A stretch of 64,000 nt of DNA from assembly GCA_016794505.1 (NCBI GenBank), contig JAEUJZ010000120.1, forward strand, positions 47,062 through 111,061, in the 5' to 3' direction. This DNA comes from Myxococcales bacterium (lineage in GTDB: Bacteria; Myxococcota_A; Polyangia; Palsa-1104; JAEUJZ01). The notes beneath the pieces were generated by a model, which saw nothing but the letters and a program-made list of their open reading frames with translations, was not told the origin of the DNA and searched no databases. The position numbers and the translations under genes were made by a program. Shown in pieces: positions 17,944 through 26,227 of this stretch (position 1 is its first letter; each line of letters begins with the position of its first letter).

Positions 17944-18972
17944 TTAGTACGTGATGCCGCTTCGGATCTTGAGCGGCGTGCCGTCGTCCATCGGCACGTT
18001 CAGCTCGCGCGTGGGAATCACGCCGTCCTCATGAGATGGCTTGACCATCTGGTCTGCCTCAATCAAGGCGCTGCGGATCTGTTCGGTCAGGCTGGCCAGC
18101 GCGCCCGGTGAATGGGGAATCAAGATGGCGTTGCTCCGCGACGACGCCCCGATCTCTTTGAGCATGTCAAAGTACTGAGTCATCAGCACAAGGTTCATCA
18201 CATCGCGGGCTGTGGTGCCGGGGACCGACCGCTGAAATTCCCCAACGGACTCTCGCAGACCGGCGACAATCGCGCGGCGCTGGTCGGCAATTCCCTGTCC
18301 CTGCAGCGCCTTGCTCTGCGCATCGCCTTCTGCGTGCTTGACCTTTAGGATTCGATCGGCCTCGCCTCGCTCTGTGGCAGCCACACGCATCCGCTGGGCC
18401 GCATTGATTTCATTCATGGACTCCTTGACGCGAGCATCCGGCTCAATGTCCGTGACCAGCGCCTTGAGGATTCCATATCCGAAGCCCTCCATGACGGAGA
18501 CAAGCTCGGACTGAACGCTGTCCGCGATTTCATCCTTTTTTGCGAACACATCATCGAGCTTGATCCGCGGCACCTGCGCACGGACGACATCAAAAACAAA
18601 GGACCGAATCTGCCGAGTGGCGTCATCCAGGCGGTAATACGCATCGTAGACCCGCTCTGGCAGGACAAAGTACTGCACGGCGACAACGAGCTGGACAAAG
18701 ACGTTGTCTTCCGTTTTGGTCTCGATCTTCACGTCAAGCTGCTGAACGCGCAGATTCATCCGGCCCACCACCCGATCGAACAGAGGCAGCTTCACATGCA
18801 GTCCGGGGCCAGGGGCACGCAGGTACCTTCCCATGCGCTGGACGATGGCAACCGTCCGCTGCTGAACCGTGAACACGGTATCGACGATCAAGGCCACAAG
18901 AGCCAGCACCAGCAGGCCTATCACCGTCACGTACACCAAAGGCTGGCCAAATAGAAACACCTGGGTTGTCAT
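17944..18972 (-). CDS. SPFH/stomatin-like membrane protein
   Basis: Membrane-scaffold protein of the SPFH (stomatin/prohibitin/HflK) superfamily. The start at 18972 (MTTQVFLFGQ) has AAAGGAAACG upstream and gives 342 residues; the open frame to 19035 lacks a better start. One N-terminal hydrophobic segment (~10-35) precedes the SPFH domain (VQQRTVAIVQRMGRYLRAPG, then PLFDRVVGRMNLRVQQLDV). A long Ala/Glu/Arg-rich coiled coil follows near residues 185-240. Neighbourhood with catalase suggests membrane quality control under oxidative stress, which is inference. Confidence 0.92.
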   Translation of the reverse strand: MTTQVFLFGQPLVYVTVIGLLVLALVALIVDTVFTVQQRTVAIVQRMGRYLRAPGPGLHVKLPLFDRVVGRMNLRVQQLDVKIETKTEDNVFVQLVVAVQYFVLPERVYDAYYRLDDATRQIRSFVFDVVRAQVPRIKLDDVFAKKDEIADSVQSELVSVMEGFGYGILKALVTDIEPDARVKESMNEINAAQRMRVAATERGEADRILKVKHAEGDAQSKALQGQGIADQRRAIVAGLRESVGEFQRSVPGTTARDVMNLVLMTQYFDMLKEIGASSRSNAILIPHSPGALASLTEQIRSALIEADQMVKPSHEDGVIPTRELNVPMDDGTPLKIRSGITY

Positions 18973-19329
18973 GAACGTTTCCTTTCTGCGTCGCACGCAT
19001 GAGCCTGGCGTACGTTCCGAGATTGGAATCACCACACCAGACTGAGACCGTTACTCTCATCGCCCGGTACTGCGAGCGGATGCGTTCGACCCAGTTGCAA
19101 GAACGTGTCCAGATCCTGGTGCCTCGCGCGATTCGGCCCGCAGCGCCTCGGACAAGTGGGGAACCTAGAGGGCTCGCGTGCCGCTGTTGGCGGATGTAAC
19201 AGAGACGCACAGTGTGTCAGGTCCGCACGGGGTCGTGCTCGGGCTAAGGAACGCACAGACGCGATACGCCAGGAACCAGCCGGCATATGTCTTGCGAAGG
19301 AGATCCGCCACTCCCAGGAGGGAGGTCAG
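18973..19329. other. Divergent intergenic region
   Basis: This 357-base stretch between the SPFH gene (minus) and the P450 gene (plus) has no convincing gene. Open frames through it on both strands lack codon structure and family similarity. It must hold the promoters of the SPFH-catalase pair and of the P450 gene. AGGAGGGAGG at its right end is the P450 ribosome binding site. No clear operator seen. Confidence 0.5.
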
Positions 19330-20604
19330 ATGTCGACCCAATCCGTCAACCCCTCAGCCGCTGTCGAGCTCGATGCAACGGACCTGGTTCCCCCCGCGAG
19401 CGAGTATCCGGTTGCGTCCTTTTTCCCGCGCAAGAAGTCGGAGCGACACTCCCAGGTCGCTGTATCCTCGCCGCTGGAGGTGGACGCAGAAGGGGTCTGG
19501 CACATCTATGGGTATGAGCTAGCCCGCGCCTTCTTGCGTGCCGAGGGGACGCGACAGGCGGGATTCCGGGCAGAGCTCATGGATCGCCTCACGGTGCGGA
19601 TGCGTCCACCCGTGCTGTATCAGCACGGCACCGAACATCATCGTCAGCGGCGAATGATCGCGCGGTTCTTTACTCCCAAGACCACGAGCGAGAAGCACCG
19701 ATCGATGATGGAGCGCTGCGCGGAAGAGCTGATCGCTCGGCTGCGGCGCAACCGGCAGTCCGATCTGAGTGAGCTTAGCTTGGCCATGTCCGTGCAAGTC
19801 GCGGCTCACGTGGTGGGTCTCACGGACAGCAGGCTGAGTGGCATGCATCGGCGCATCGCAACCTTCCTAGACGGAGACCCGGACGAGTCGCGGGAAGGGC
19901 CGGTGGGTCGCTCGCTCCTCTGGCTGCGCAGACAGGCAGATATTCTGAAGTTCTTGTACTTGGATGTGGTCCCGGCCATCAACGCGCGTCGACGTTCACC
20001 GCAGGAGGATGTCATCTCGCACTTGCTGGCACAGGGATCGACGCTGCCAGAGATCCTGACTGAGTGTCTAACCTATGCCGCAGCGGGCATGGTGACGACG
20101 CGCGAGTTTATCTGCATGGCCGCCTGGCACCTTCTCGCCAGTCCTGAGCTACGCAACCTGTACGTGTCCAGCAGCGAAGCCACGCGACATCGCATGCTGC
20201 AGGAAGCTCTGCGCTTGGAGCCAGTTGTCGGTGTTCTCAAGCGCCGCACAGCGGGTCCCTTCGTAGTGCGCACAGGAGGCATCGTGTCGATCATTCCGGC
20301 GGGGTCTCTGATTCATGTCCACGTTGGCGTCGCGAATCTCGATCCCCATGTGGTCGGAGCCTGTCCCCGCGCCCTCTGTCCAGAGCGCCCGCTGCCGGCC
20401 GGCTGTGTTTCCCCGGCGCTGCTCAGCTTCGGAGAAGGAGAACATCGTTGTCCTGGCTCGTATATCGCGATGCAAGAGAGCGATATCTTCCTGCTCCGCC
20501 TGCTGACGTTGAACGGACTGCACATCAAGACGGCGCCCACGCTGTCGTGGGGGGCCATCACACAAGGGTATGAGCTGCGCAAGTTCATGGTCGCCATCTC
20601 TTGA
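19330..20604 (+). CDS. Cytochrome P450
   Basis: Soluble bacterial-type P450 monooxygenase or related haem enzyme of 424 residues. ATG 19330 is fixed by a strong GGAGGGAGGT immediately upstream; the longer open frame is ignored. The haem-thiolate loop FGEGEHRCPG places the ligand at Cys374. The K-helix ExxR is in QEALRLEP. The I-helix reads AAAGMVTTRE where most P450s have AG-x-D/E-TT, so the proton-relay acid is replaced by Val or shifted. The early TEHHRQRRMIARFF segment is the haem-propionate C-helix. No ferredoxin or reductase gene is adjacent. The substrate is unknown; the following gene may be an acyltransferase of the same pathway. Confidence 0.92.
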   Translation: MSTQSVNPSAAVELDATDLVPPASEYPVASFFPRKKSERHSQVAVSSPLEVDAEGVWHIYGYELARAFLRAEGTRQAGFRAELMDRLTVRMRPPVLYQHGTEHHRQRRMIARFFTPKTTSEKHRSMMERCAEELIARLRRNRQSDLSELSLAMSVQVAAHVVGLTDSRLSGMHRRIATFLDGDPDESREGPVGRSLLWLRRQADILKFLYLDVVPAINARRRSPQEDVISHLLAQGSTLPEILTECLTYAAAGMVTTREFICMAAWHLLASPELRNLYVSSSEATRHRMLQEALRLEPVVGVLKRRTAGPFVVRTGGIVSIIPAGSLIHVHVGVANLDPHVVGACPRALCPERPLPAGCVSPALLSFGEGEHRCPGSYIAMQESDIFLLRLLTLNGLHIKTAPTLSWGAITQGYELRKFMVAIS

Positions 20605-20692
20605 CAAACACCCCGCGTGCGGGCCGCCTGCCGGGTTTCCCATTTGGTGCATGCGCATGGACATCTGCCGGGCTCGCGCGCAGACTCTCCCA

Positions 20693-21439
20693 ATGAGGCT
20701 CCAGTCTCTGACCGCGCATCGGCGCTCCGGTGACCAGCTTACCGACGAAGAGGTCCGAAGCCTTTGGCAGTACCGACTGCGCATCTTCCGCCTCAAGCCG
20801 GACATCGAGCCCGAGCAAGACTGGCTATGGTTCCGCGATCTCACCCGAAAATCCAATGACATCTGGCGCTTCCAAGACGTCGGAGGACAGCTCGTGGGCT
20901 TCTACCAGAGCCGCACCCTCACCCGAACCATCCAGGGGCGGGCGGTCAGCGTGGTCATCGCGGATTTTGCCTTCATCGATCGGCGGTTTCGTGGCCACCC
21001 GGTGACTCAGCTGGCCTTGGCGCGCACCCTGGCCCCCATCCTTGCGGCCTCGCTGCGACGCCCCACCTACGCCCTCGCAGTGCCCTACCCCACTACGCTA
21101 ACGAGCGCCACCCGCCGGGGCGGGCGGCCTATCTACGATGGCGAAGCGGTGCCAGGCTCGCTTGATGCGGCGGTGATGGATTCCTTCCGGCTGGAGCTAA
21201 CCGGCGATGAGACACCGGGGAGCATCGTCAGCATGAACACGATTCCCGAGACACCGAGCGAGATCTGGCAGCGCCGCCACGTCGGGGACGCTGCACTCAA
21301 AGAATATGAGCAGCGCAACCCAAGGTGGCGGGAGGGCTACTGCCTCTTTATCGGGGGCCGGCTGGATGTCGCCTTTCACATGCAGGTAGCGCTCTCCGTC
21401 GCACAGCGCTGGATGCGCAAGCGCCAGCCGGTCACATGA
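20693..21439 (+). CDS. Putative GNAT-fold acyltransferase
   Basis: This is a 248-residue protein from ATG 20693; in-frame ATGs at 20651 and 20657 are equally possible because none has a good ribosome binding site. The layout suggests an N-acyltransferase of the GNAT superfamily: a helical N-terminus (SLWQYRLRIFRLKPD), central strands GGQLVGFYQSRTL and VSVVIADFAFIDRRFRGH, and an acyl-CoA-loop-like RFRGH. Similarity is only by pattern and I would not assign a substrate. It begins 88 bases after the P450 stop on the same strand, so the two are likely co-transcribed. Confidence 0.5.
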   Translation: MRLQSLTAHRRSGDQLTDEEVRSLWQYRLRIFRLKPDIEPEQDWLWFRDLTRKSNDIWRFQDVGGQLVGFYQSRTLTRTIQGRAVSVVIADFAFIDRRFRGHPVTQLALARTLAPILAASLRRPTYALAVPYPTTLTSATRRGGRPIYDGEAVPGSLDAAVMDSFRLELTGDETPGSIVSMNTIPETPSEIWQRRHVGDAALKEYEQRNPRWREGYCLFIGGRLDVAFHMQVALSVAQRWMRKRQPVT

Positions 21440-21453
21440 GATCCCTAGATCCC

Positions 21454-22011
21454 TCAAGAAAGGGCCGTCACAAATGGGATCCCGTCGATGGCGTCAGCGC
21501 GGCGCGCCAAGTTCGCGCTACCGGTAGCCCGGCCCACGGCACGCCCAGCAGCGCGGGACAAGGTGTCGCTGCGCGGCCAAGTCGCCGCGTTGTCGGTGCT
21601 CAACTCCCGACGGACGCTCCCCTCCTCCGCCTTGCGCTTTGGCCTCCTCGCTGACTTTTTCAACGCGCTGCTAGTCGTGGGCAGGATCAAAAACAGGATC
21701 ACGGTCCCAGAATCGTATGCTATCCCGTCGCTGGTTCGGCAGCCTTCAGGGATCTTGCAGATGTCCGCAAGCTCTATGGGGCCGTGGCCTTGCCAGTGCA
21801 GGACGTCCTTTTGCACGCGAAAGAGGTGTGTGCCTTGGCTCTGCCAGTCCTGCGTGGAGACCGCGGGCCTAGGCCCAGCGCTCTGTGACGGCTGACTGAC
21901 CGGGGCTGGCTGCTTGCTCTGCGACACCACGTAAACGGTACCACGCCGCCGGGCGCGTTTGGGCTTGGCGAGCGGCCTGCTTTTTTGCCATGGTGCGTCG
22001 CTATGAGCCAT
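21454..22011 (-). CDS. Doubtful hypothetical protein
   Basis: The frame encodes about 185 residues, basic at both ends, with a central hydrophobic DSGTVILFLILPTTS segment; no family recognised. Its start overlaps that of the divergent lipoprotein gene at 22003, leaving no promoter space between them. An overlapping plus-strand frame (21488-21895) is equally open. It is included because it is the better of the candidates in an otherwise unexplained ~560-base interval, but it may be non-coding. Confidence 0.3.
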   Translation of the reverse strand: MAHSDAPWQKSRPLAKPKRARRRGTVYVVSQSKQPAPVSQPSQSAGPRPAVSTQDWQSQGTHLFRVQKDVLHWQGHGPIELADICKIPEGCRTSDGIAYDSGTVILFLILPTTSSALKKSARRPKRKAEEGSVRRELSTDNAATWPRSDTLSRAAGRAVGRATGSANLARRADAIDGIPFVTALS

Positions 22012-23829
22012 CGCGCGACGCATGCCTTCTGCCGTTCACCGCAAACTCCGATCCTGGGAAGATCCCCAGCGAACACGCAGCCGCACCATCGCTACGCAGC
22101 GTGGACGTGGGCGACTGCGCTGGGCTTGTGCCTGGTGGGCTGCGCTCCGCTGTTTCCCCATGTCATGGATCCCGCCGAGATCGCCGATCTGCGCGCGGGC
22201 ACGCCGAGCATCGCCAAGGTCCGTGATCTGGGCGCCGTGCATATCGGCAAACCCGGCCCGCTGCTGGGCGAGTCCGATGGCGTGACGCACATCGGCGAGC
22301 TCGTGCTGATCGAGGGCAGTGGCTTTGGCAAGCAGCCAACCGTCGGGATCGCCGGGCGACCGGCCGAGGTGCGCTGGCGAACCAACGGTGGCGGCATCGT
22401 CGTGCAAGTGCCGGCAGGCTGCGCCGTGGGACCGCAGCGGCTGTGGGTCGCGGCAGGGGGCAGTCGAGCCGAGGCGCCGATTACTCTGCACCGCCTGGCC
22501 GTCGTCATGGACCCGCGTGAAGGCCAGCAGACGCTGCACGCGCTGCGCATCGGTCAAGGCAGCTCGCCCGTGCCGGCCGGTCCACCGCTCGCCATTGGCA
22601 CAGCGGGCCAAAAGCCGCTGTCGTTGGCGCTTTCTCCCGACGGAGCGGCGGCGTATGTGCTGCTGGCTCCGCCCGCGCAGCCAGCCGATGCAGCAAGCAG
22701 CGTGCAGGTGATTGATCTCGTGGCGGTGGGTGGCCCCAAGCTGATCGATACGCGCAAGCTGCGGCAGCGCGCTCACCTGCTGGCCGCGGCCGAAGCGACG
22801 GGGATCATGGCGCTGGTCGGCGACGAGCAAGTGACGCTGTGGGATGTCAGTGAAGGACGCCGACCCGCTGGCTATCTGCCGGCCCCGCTGCCGCCCAACG
22901 CACAGAAGCCATGGGCCGCAGCGCTGCATCCACGCGGCAACCTTTTGGCGCTGGCCTTGGCTGACAGCAATGACGTGGTGCTCATTGATGTCAGCCTGCG
23001 ACCGGATCGCACGGGCACGCGACCGCGTGATCTGTCGACGATCAATGCTCTGCCGGAAGCGCGCATGCCGCTTTTGCATCGACTGCGCTTTGCATCAGAT
23101 GGCGAGACGCTGTGGCTAAGCTCGGGCGACAACGCGGCGAGCTTGGCATTTGGCCATCAGCCGACCCGCCTGTCCGCTCTGCTGCTGTCGCAAAGGAACG
23201 CCGGGCAAGATGCAGCCAGCGCAGCAGCCGATCCAGGCCTGTCGCTTCTGAAGACGGTTGAGCTGCGGACAACACAGGGAGGAAGCGGCGCGCCCATCGA
23301 TCTGGCGCTGGCGCGGCGGCCTCCGATCGCCTCGGGCACGACGATTCGCATGCCGCCCGACAAAGCCACGATCTTTGTGTCGACCCTGCACGGCACGCTG
23401 CCCGCGGCCAACGCAGCAGCGGCTGGGACAGCAGCGAACAGCACCGCCAAAGATGCAAGGAGCGATGCCCAGGACGGCACAGCCACGGCCAAGATCCGCG
23501 GTGCGCTTTTGCGCGGCGACTTAAACGGCCCCGCGCGCAGCGTTCCCACCACGGCAGAGTCCGAGATCATCGCCGGCTTGGACGTAAGCCCTGGAGCCGA
23601 GCTGCTGGTCTCGGCGCGGCTCTCACCACAGAGCGGTCAGCTGCGTCTGTCGGTGACCGATCTATTGAGCAGCGCGGCACCCGATGGCACGACGGGCGAG
23701 ACCTCGCTGACTCTGCCGAGCCCGTCCGCTGAGACAAGCGGCGGTGTTGCGGGCGGTGCAGCGCTGAAGCGCACGCCGTCCGGGGATCTGTGGCAGCTAT
23801 CGCACGTCCCGGTGCTGCTGCAGCCGTAA
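22003..23829 (+). CDS. Lipoprotein with IPT/TIG-like and propeller-like repeats
   Basis: Predicted outer-surface or periplasmic lipoprotein of about 608 residues. The start is taken at ATG 22003 (an upstream in-frame ATG lies at 21985). A signal peptide ends in the lipobox LCLVGC. Residues ~100-170 (GELVLIEGSGFGKQPTVGIA) resemble an IPT/TIG Ig-like domain. The following ~300 residues contain YVTN/WD-like propeller repeats (PLSLALSPDGAAAYVLL, PWAAALHPRGNLLALALAD, HRLRFASDGETLWL). The C-terminal third is Ala/Ser/Thr-rich and probably a disordered linker plus more strands. The function is unknown. Confidence 0.75.
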   Translation: MSHRATHAFCRSPQTPILGRSPANTQPHHRYAAWTWATALGLCLVGCAPLFPHVMDPAEIADLRAGTPSIAKVRDLGAVHIGKPGPLLGESDGVTHIGELVLIEGSGFGKQPTVGIAGRPAEVRWRTNGGGIVVQVPAGCAVGPQRLWVAAGGSRAEAPITLHRLAVVMDPREGQQTLHALRIGQGSSPVPAGPPLAIGTAGQKPLSLALSPDGAAAYVLLAPPAQPADAASSVQVIDLVAVGGPKLIDTRKLRQRAHLLAAAEATGIMALVGDEQVTLWDVSEGRRPAGYLPAPLPPNAQKPWAAALHPRGNLLALALADSNDVVLIDVSLRPDRTGTRPRDLSTINALPEARMPLLHRLRFASDGETLWLSSGDNAASLAFGHQPTRLSALLLSQRNAGQDAASAAADPGLSLLKTVELRTTQGGSGAPIDLALARRPPIASGTTIRMPPDKATIFVSTLHGTLPAANAAAAGTAANSTAKDARSDAQDGTATAKIRGALLRGDLNGPARSVPTTAESEIIAGLDVSPGAELLVSARLSPQSGQLRLSVTDLLSSAAPDGTTGETSLTLPSPSAETSGGVAGGAALKRTPSGDLWQLSHVPVLLQP

Positions 23830-23907
23830 GCGCATCGCATCCATCCCGGCTCATCTACGACGTTCCCGCCCTTTCGCGCGACCGCGCCATCCTGTGTTGG
23901 TTTCCTC

Positions 23908-25872
23908 ATGCCTGATCTGCGATCTCTGCTGACCGAAGAAGATGTCTATCTGTTCAACGAAGGTCGCCATCTGCGGCTGCATGAAAAGCTGGGCGCACAT
24001 CGCGCAGAACGCGAAGGCGTGCCCGGTTGTTCTGTCGCGGTGTGGGCACCCAATGCCCGCGCCGTGTCGCTGATCTGTGATCGCAATGGCTGGCAGCCCG
24101 GAGTCAACGCCTTGTCGCCGCGCCCGCATGTCGATCGATCCTCGGGAATCTGGGAAGGCTTCGTGCCGGGCCTGGATCACGGCGAGCGGTACAAGTTCCA
24201 CATCGAATCCACAAGCGGCTATCGCGTGGACAAAGCCGACCCCTTTGCGTTTCACAGCGAAGTCCCGCCGCAGCGCGCCTCGATCGTCTGGGATCTCAAG
24301 TACGACTGGGGCGATGCCGCGTGGCTGCAGAAGCGAGCGCAGCGTGGACAGCACGGCGGTCTTCTTGCGCAGCCCCTTTCAATCTATGAGCTGCACCTGG
24401 GATCCTGGCTGCGTCACCCCGGTGGCCCGGCAAGCCAAGCAGGTCGCTTTCTTTCGTATCGCGAGCTAGCCCCCAAGCTGGCCGCGTACATGAAGGAGCT
24501 GGGCTTCACGCATGTCGAGCTCTTGCCGGTGATGGAGCACCCGTTCTATGGCTCCTGGGGTTATCAGGTCACGGGCTTCTTTGCGCCGACCAGTCGCTAT
24601 GGCACGCCGCAAGACTTGATGTTCTTGATCGACACGCTGCACCAGCACGACATCGGCGTGATCTTGGATTTTGTGCCCTCGCACTTTCCCTCGGACGAAC
24701 ACGGGCTGGGCTATTTCGATGGCACGCATCTGTTCGAACACGAGGATCATCGAAAGGGCGTACATCCCGAGTGGAACAGCCTGCTTTTTAACTACGACCG
24801 GCACGAAGTGCGCAGCTTCTTGCTGTCGAGCGCGCTGTACTGGCTGTCGACCTATCACGCCGATGGGCTGCGCGTGGATGGCGTGGCCTCGATGCTCTAT
24901 CTCGATTACAGCCGCAGGCCGGGCGAGTGGGTTCCCAACGAACAGGGCGGACGAGAAAACCTGGGCGCGATCCACTTTCTGCGCACCTTGAATGCCGACA
25001 TCGCGCGCCTGCATCCCGATGTCTTGATGATCGCCGAAGAGTCGACGGCCTTCCCGCAGGTGACATGGCGCACGCAGGGCCTGGCGGAAAAAGCGAACGC
25101 GACGCGCGGCTCGGGCTTGGGCTTCGATCTGAAGTGGGACATGGGCTGGATGCACGACACGCTGAAGTATCTGAGCCTGGATCCGATCTATCGCCGCCAT
25201 CACCACAGCGCGCTGACCTTCCGCGGTATGTACGCGCACGCCGAGCACTTCGTGCTGTCGCTCTCGCACGATGAGGTCGTGCATATGAAAGGCTCGCTGT
25301 ACGGCAAGATGGCGGGCGACGATTGGCAGAAGCGCGCCAACCTGCGCTTGCTGTACGCGCAGCAGTGGGCACTGCCGGGAAAAAAGCTGCTGTTCATGGG
25401 CGGCGAGCTAGGCCACGTGCGCGAGTGGGATCACGAAGCATCACTGGACTGGTTTCTGCTCGATCGGCCCGAGCATCGCGGCATCTTTCGCTGGCTGTGC
25501 GATCTGAATGCGCTGCTCTTGCGCGAGCCTGCACTGTATGCGCGCGACTTCGCCAGCGATGGCTTTGTCTGGCTGGATCCGGATGATGCCGATCACAGTG
25601 TGCTGTCGTTTCTGCGCAAGGGGCCGACGGAAGACGACACGCTGCTTGTCGTCCTGAACTTCACGCCGGTACCACGCTCTGACTACCGCATGGGCGTGCC
25701 GCGCGCTGGGCAGTGGCGCGAGCTTCTGAACAGCGACGCCGCGACGTATGGCGGAAGCGGTCAGGGCAACCTGGGCGAGTGCCTCGCGCTCGACGCGCCG
25801 CACCAGCGCCAGCCGGCTTCGCTGCGTGCGCACCTGCCTCCGCTGTCGGCGCTGTTCTTCAAGCACGCGTAA
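23908..25872 (+). CDS. glgB: 1,4-alpha-glucan branching enzyme GlgB
   Basis: Makes alpha-1,6 branches in glycogen. The 654-residue product has an N-terminal CBM48 domain (VWAPNARAVSLICDRNGW) and a GH13 barrel. Catalytic motifs are visible: DGLRVDGVASMLY (nucleophile Asp), MIAEESTAFP (acid/base Glu) and LSLSHDEVVH (transition-state Asp). The C-terminal all-beta domain follows. The stop lies inside a 12-bp tandem repeat, so the last residues (KHA) are encoded by repeat sequence. No other glycogen gene is adjacent; it follows the lipoprotein by 78 bases. Confidence 0.96.
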   Translation: MPDLRSLLTEEDVYLFNEGRHLRLHEKLGAHRAEREGVPGCSVAVWAPNARAVSLICDRNGWQPGVNALSPRPHVDRSSGIWEGFVPGLDHGERYKFHIESTSGYRVDKADPFAFHSEVPPQRASIVWDLKYDWGDAAWLQKRAQRGQHGGLLAQPLSIYELHLGSWLRHPGGPASQAGRFLSYRELAPKLAAYMKELGFTHVELLPVMEHPFYGSWGYQVTGFFAPTSRYGTPQDLMFLIDTLHQHDIGVILDFVPSHFPSDEHGLGYFDGTHLFEHEDHRKGVHPEWNSLLFNYDRHEVRSFLLSSALYWLSTYHADGLRVDGVASMLYLDYSRRPGEWVPNEQGGRENLGAIHFLRTLNADIARLHPDVLMIAEESTAFPQVTWRTQGLAEKANATRGSGLGFDLKWDMGWMHDTLKYLSLDPIYRRHHHSALTFRGMYAHAEHFVLSLSHDEVVHMKGSLYGKMAGDDWQKRANLRLLYAQQWALPGKKLLFMGGELGHVREWDHEASLDWFLLDRPEHRGIFRWLCDLNALLLREPALYARDFASDGFVWLDPDDADHSVLSFLRKGPTEDDTLLVVLNFTPVPRSDYRMGVPRAGQWRELLNSDAATYGGSGQGNLGECLALDAPHQRQPASLRAHLPPLSALFFKHA

Positions 25873-25933
25873 ACGCACGCGTAAACGCACGCGCAAACGC
25901 ACGCGTAAACGCACGCGTAAATGCACGCGCAAA
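25863..25933. repeat. 12-bp tandem repeat across the glgB stop
   Basis: About five to six head-to-tail copies of a 12-base unit, ACGCACGCGTAA, occur with single-base variants (GCGCAA, ATGC at later copies). The first partial copy supplies the glgB stop codon and the array continues into the intergenic region. It is not a CRISPR: the units are contiguous with no spacers. Confidence 0.85.
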
Positions 25934-26227
25934 AGCGCGTCACCCTTGGCTCTCCCGCCTTACCCACCCGCCTTATCCAGGGCGTGCGTGCGAACCTGCA
26001 CATAACGCCTTGACTCACCTGTCGTTTTCTGAAAAAAATCACCCTGCGCAGTTTTTTCCAACTGAGCAGTTACCTGCCCATGGGGTCTTCTTCAGCCGAG
26101 CCGGCTGAAGAACCGGGCGGTCTGTGGCATTGCAGCAACTTTGCGGCGATGCCAGTGGGTCGGGGTGTGCCCATTTTCCGGCCCGATCGGGAAGTCCATT
26201 TGCCAAGGACAACAAGGAGAGCCATCG
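25873..26227. promoter_or_regulatory. Upstream region of the CIS operon
   Basis: This 355-base gap between glgB and the sheath gene holds the tail of the 12-bp tandem array, then a comparatively AT-rich patch (26021-26075), then a perfect hairpin at 26088-26112, and finally the sheath ribosome binding site AAGGAGAG. No gene is convincing. The AT-rich patch is the likeliest promoter location for the CIS operon, but I cannot assign boxes with confidence. Confidence 0.5.
26088..26112. repeat. Perfect 10-bp inverted repeat before the sheath gene
   Basis: TTCTTCAGCC (26088-26097), a five-base loop, then GGCTGAAGAA (26103-26112). No U-run follows, so it is not a classical intrinsic terminator for glgB on its own. 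It could be an operator or a leader hairpin in the CIS mRNA, about 115 bases before the sheath start. Confidence 0.6.

Noticed and set aside
22036..23079. 347-codon minus-strand frame
   Set aside because: Shadow of the lipoprotein gene; Arg/His/Gln-rich translation without domains.
25863..25933. CRISPR-like periodic repeat
   Set aside because: The 12-base units are contiguous, with no unique spacers and no cas genes anywhere in the window.
26120..26145. Possible sigma-54 promoter (TGGCAT...TTGC) upstream of the sheath
   Set aside because: The spacing between the GG and GC dinucleotides does not fit the required ten bases.
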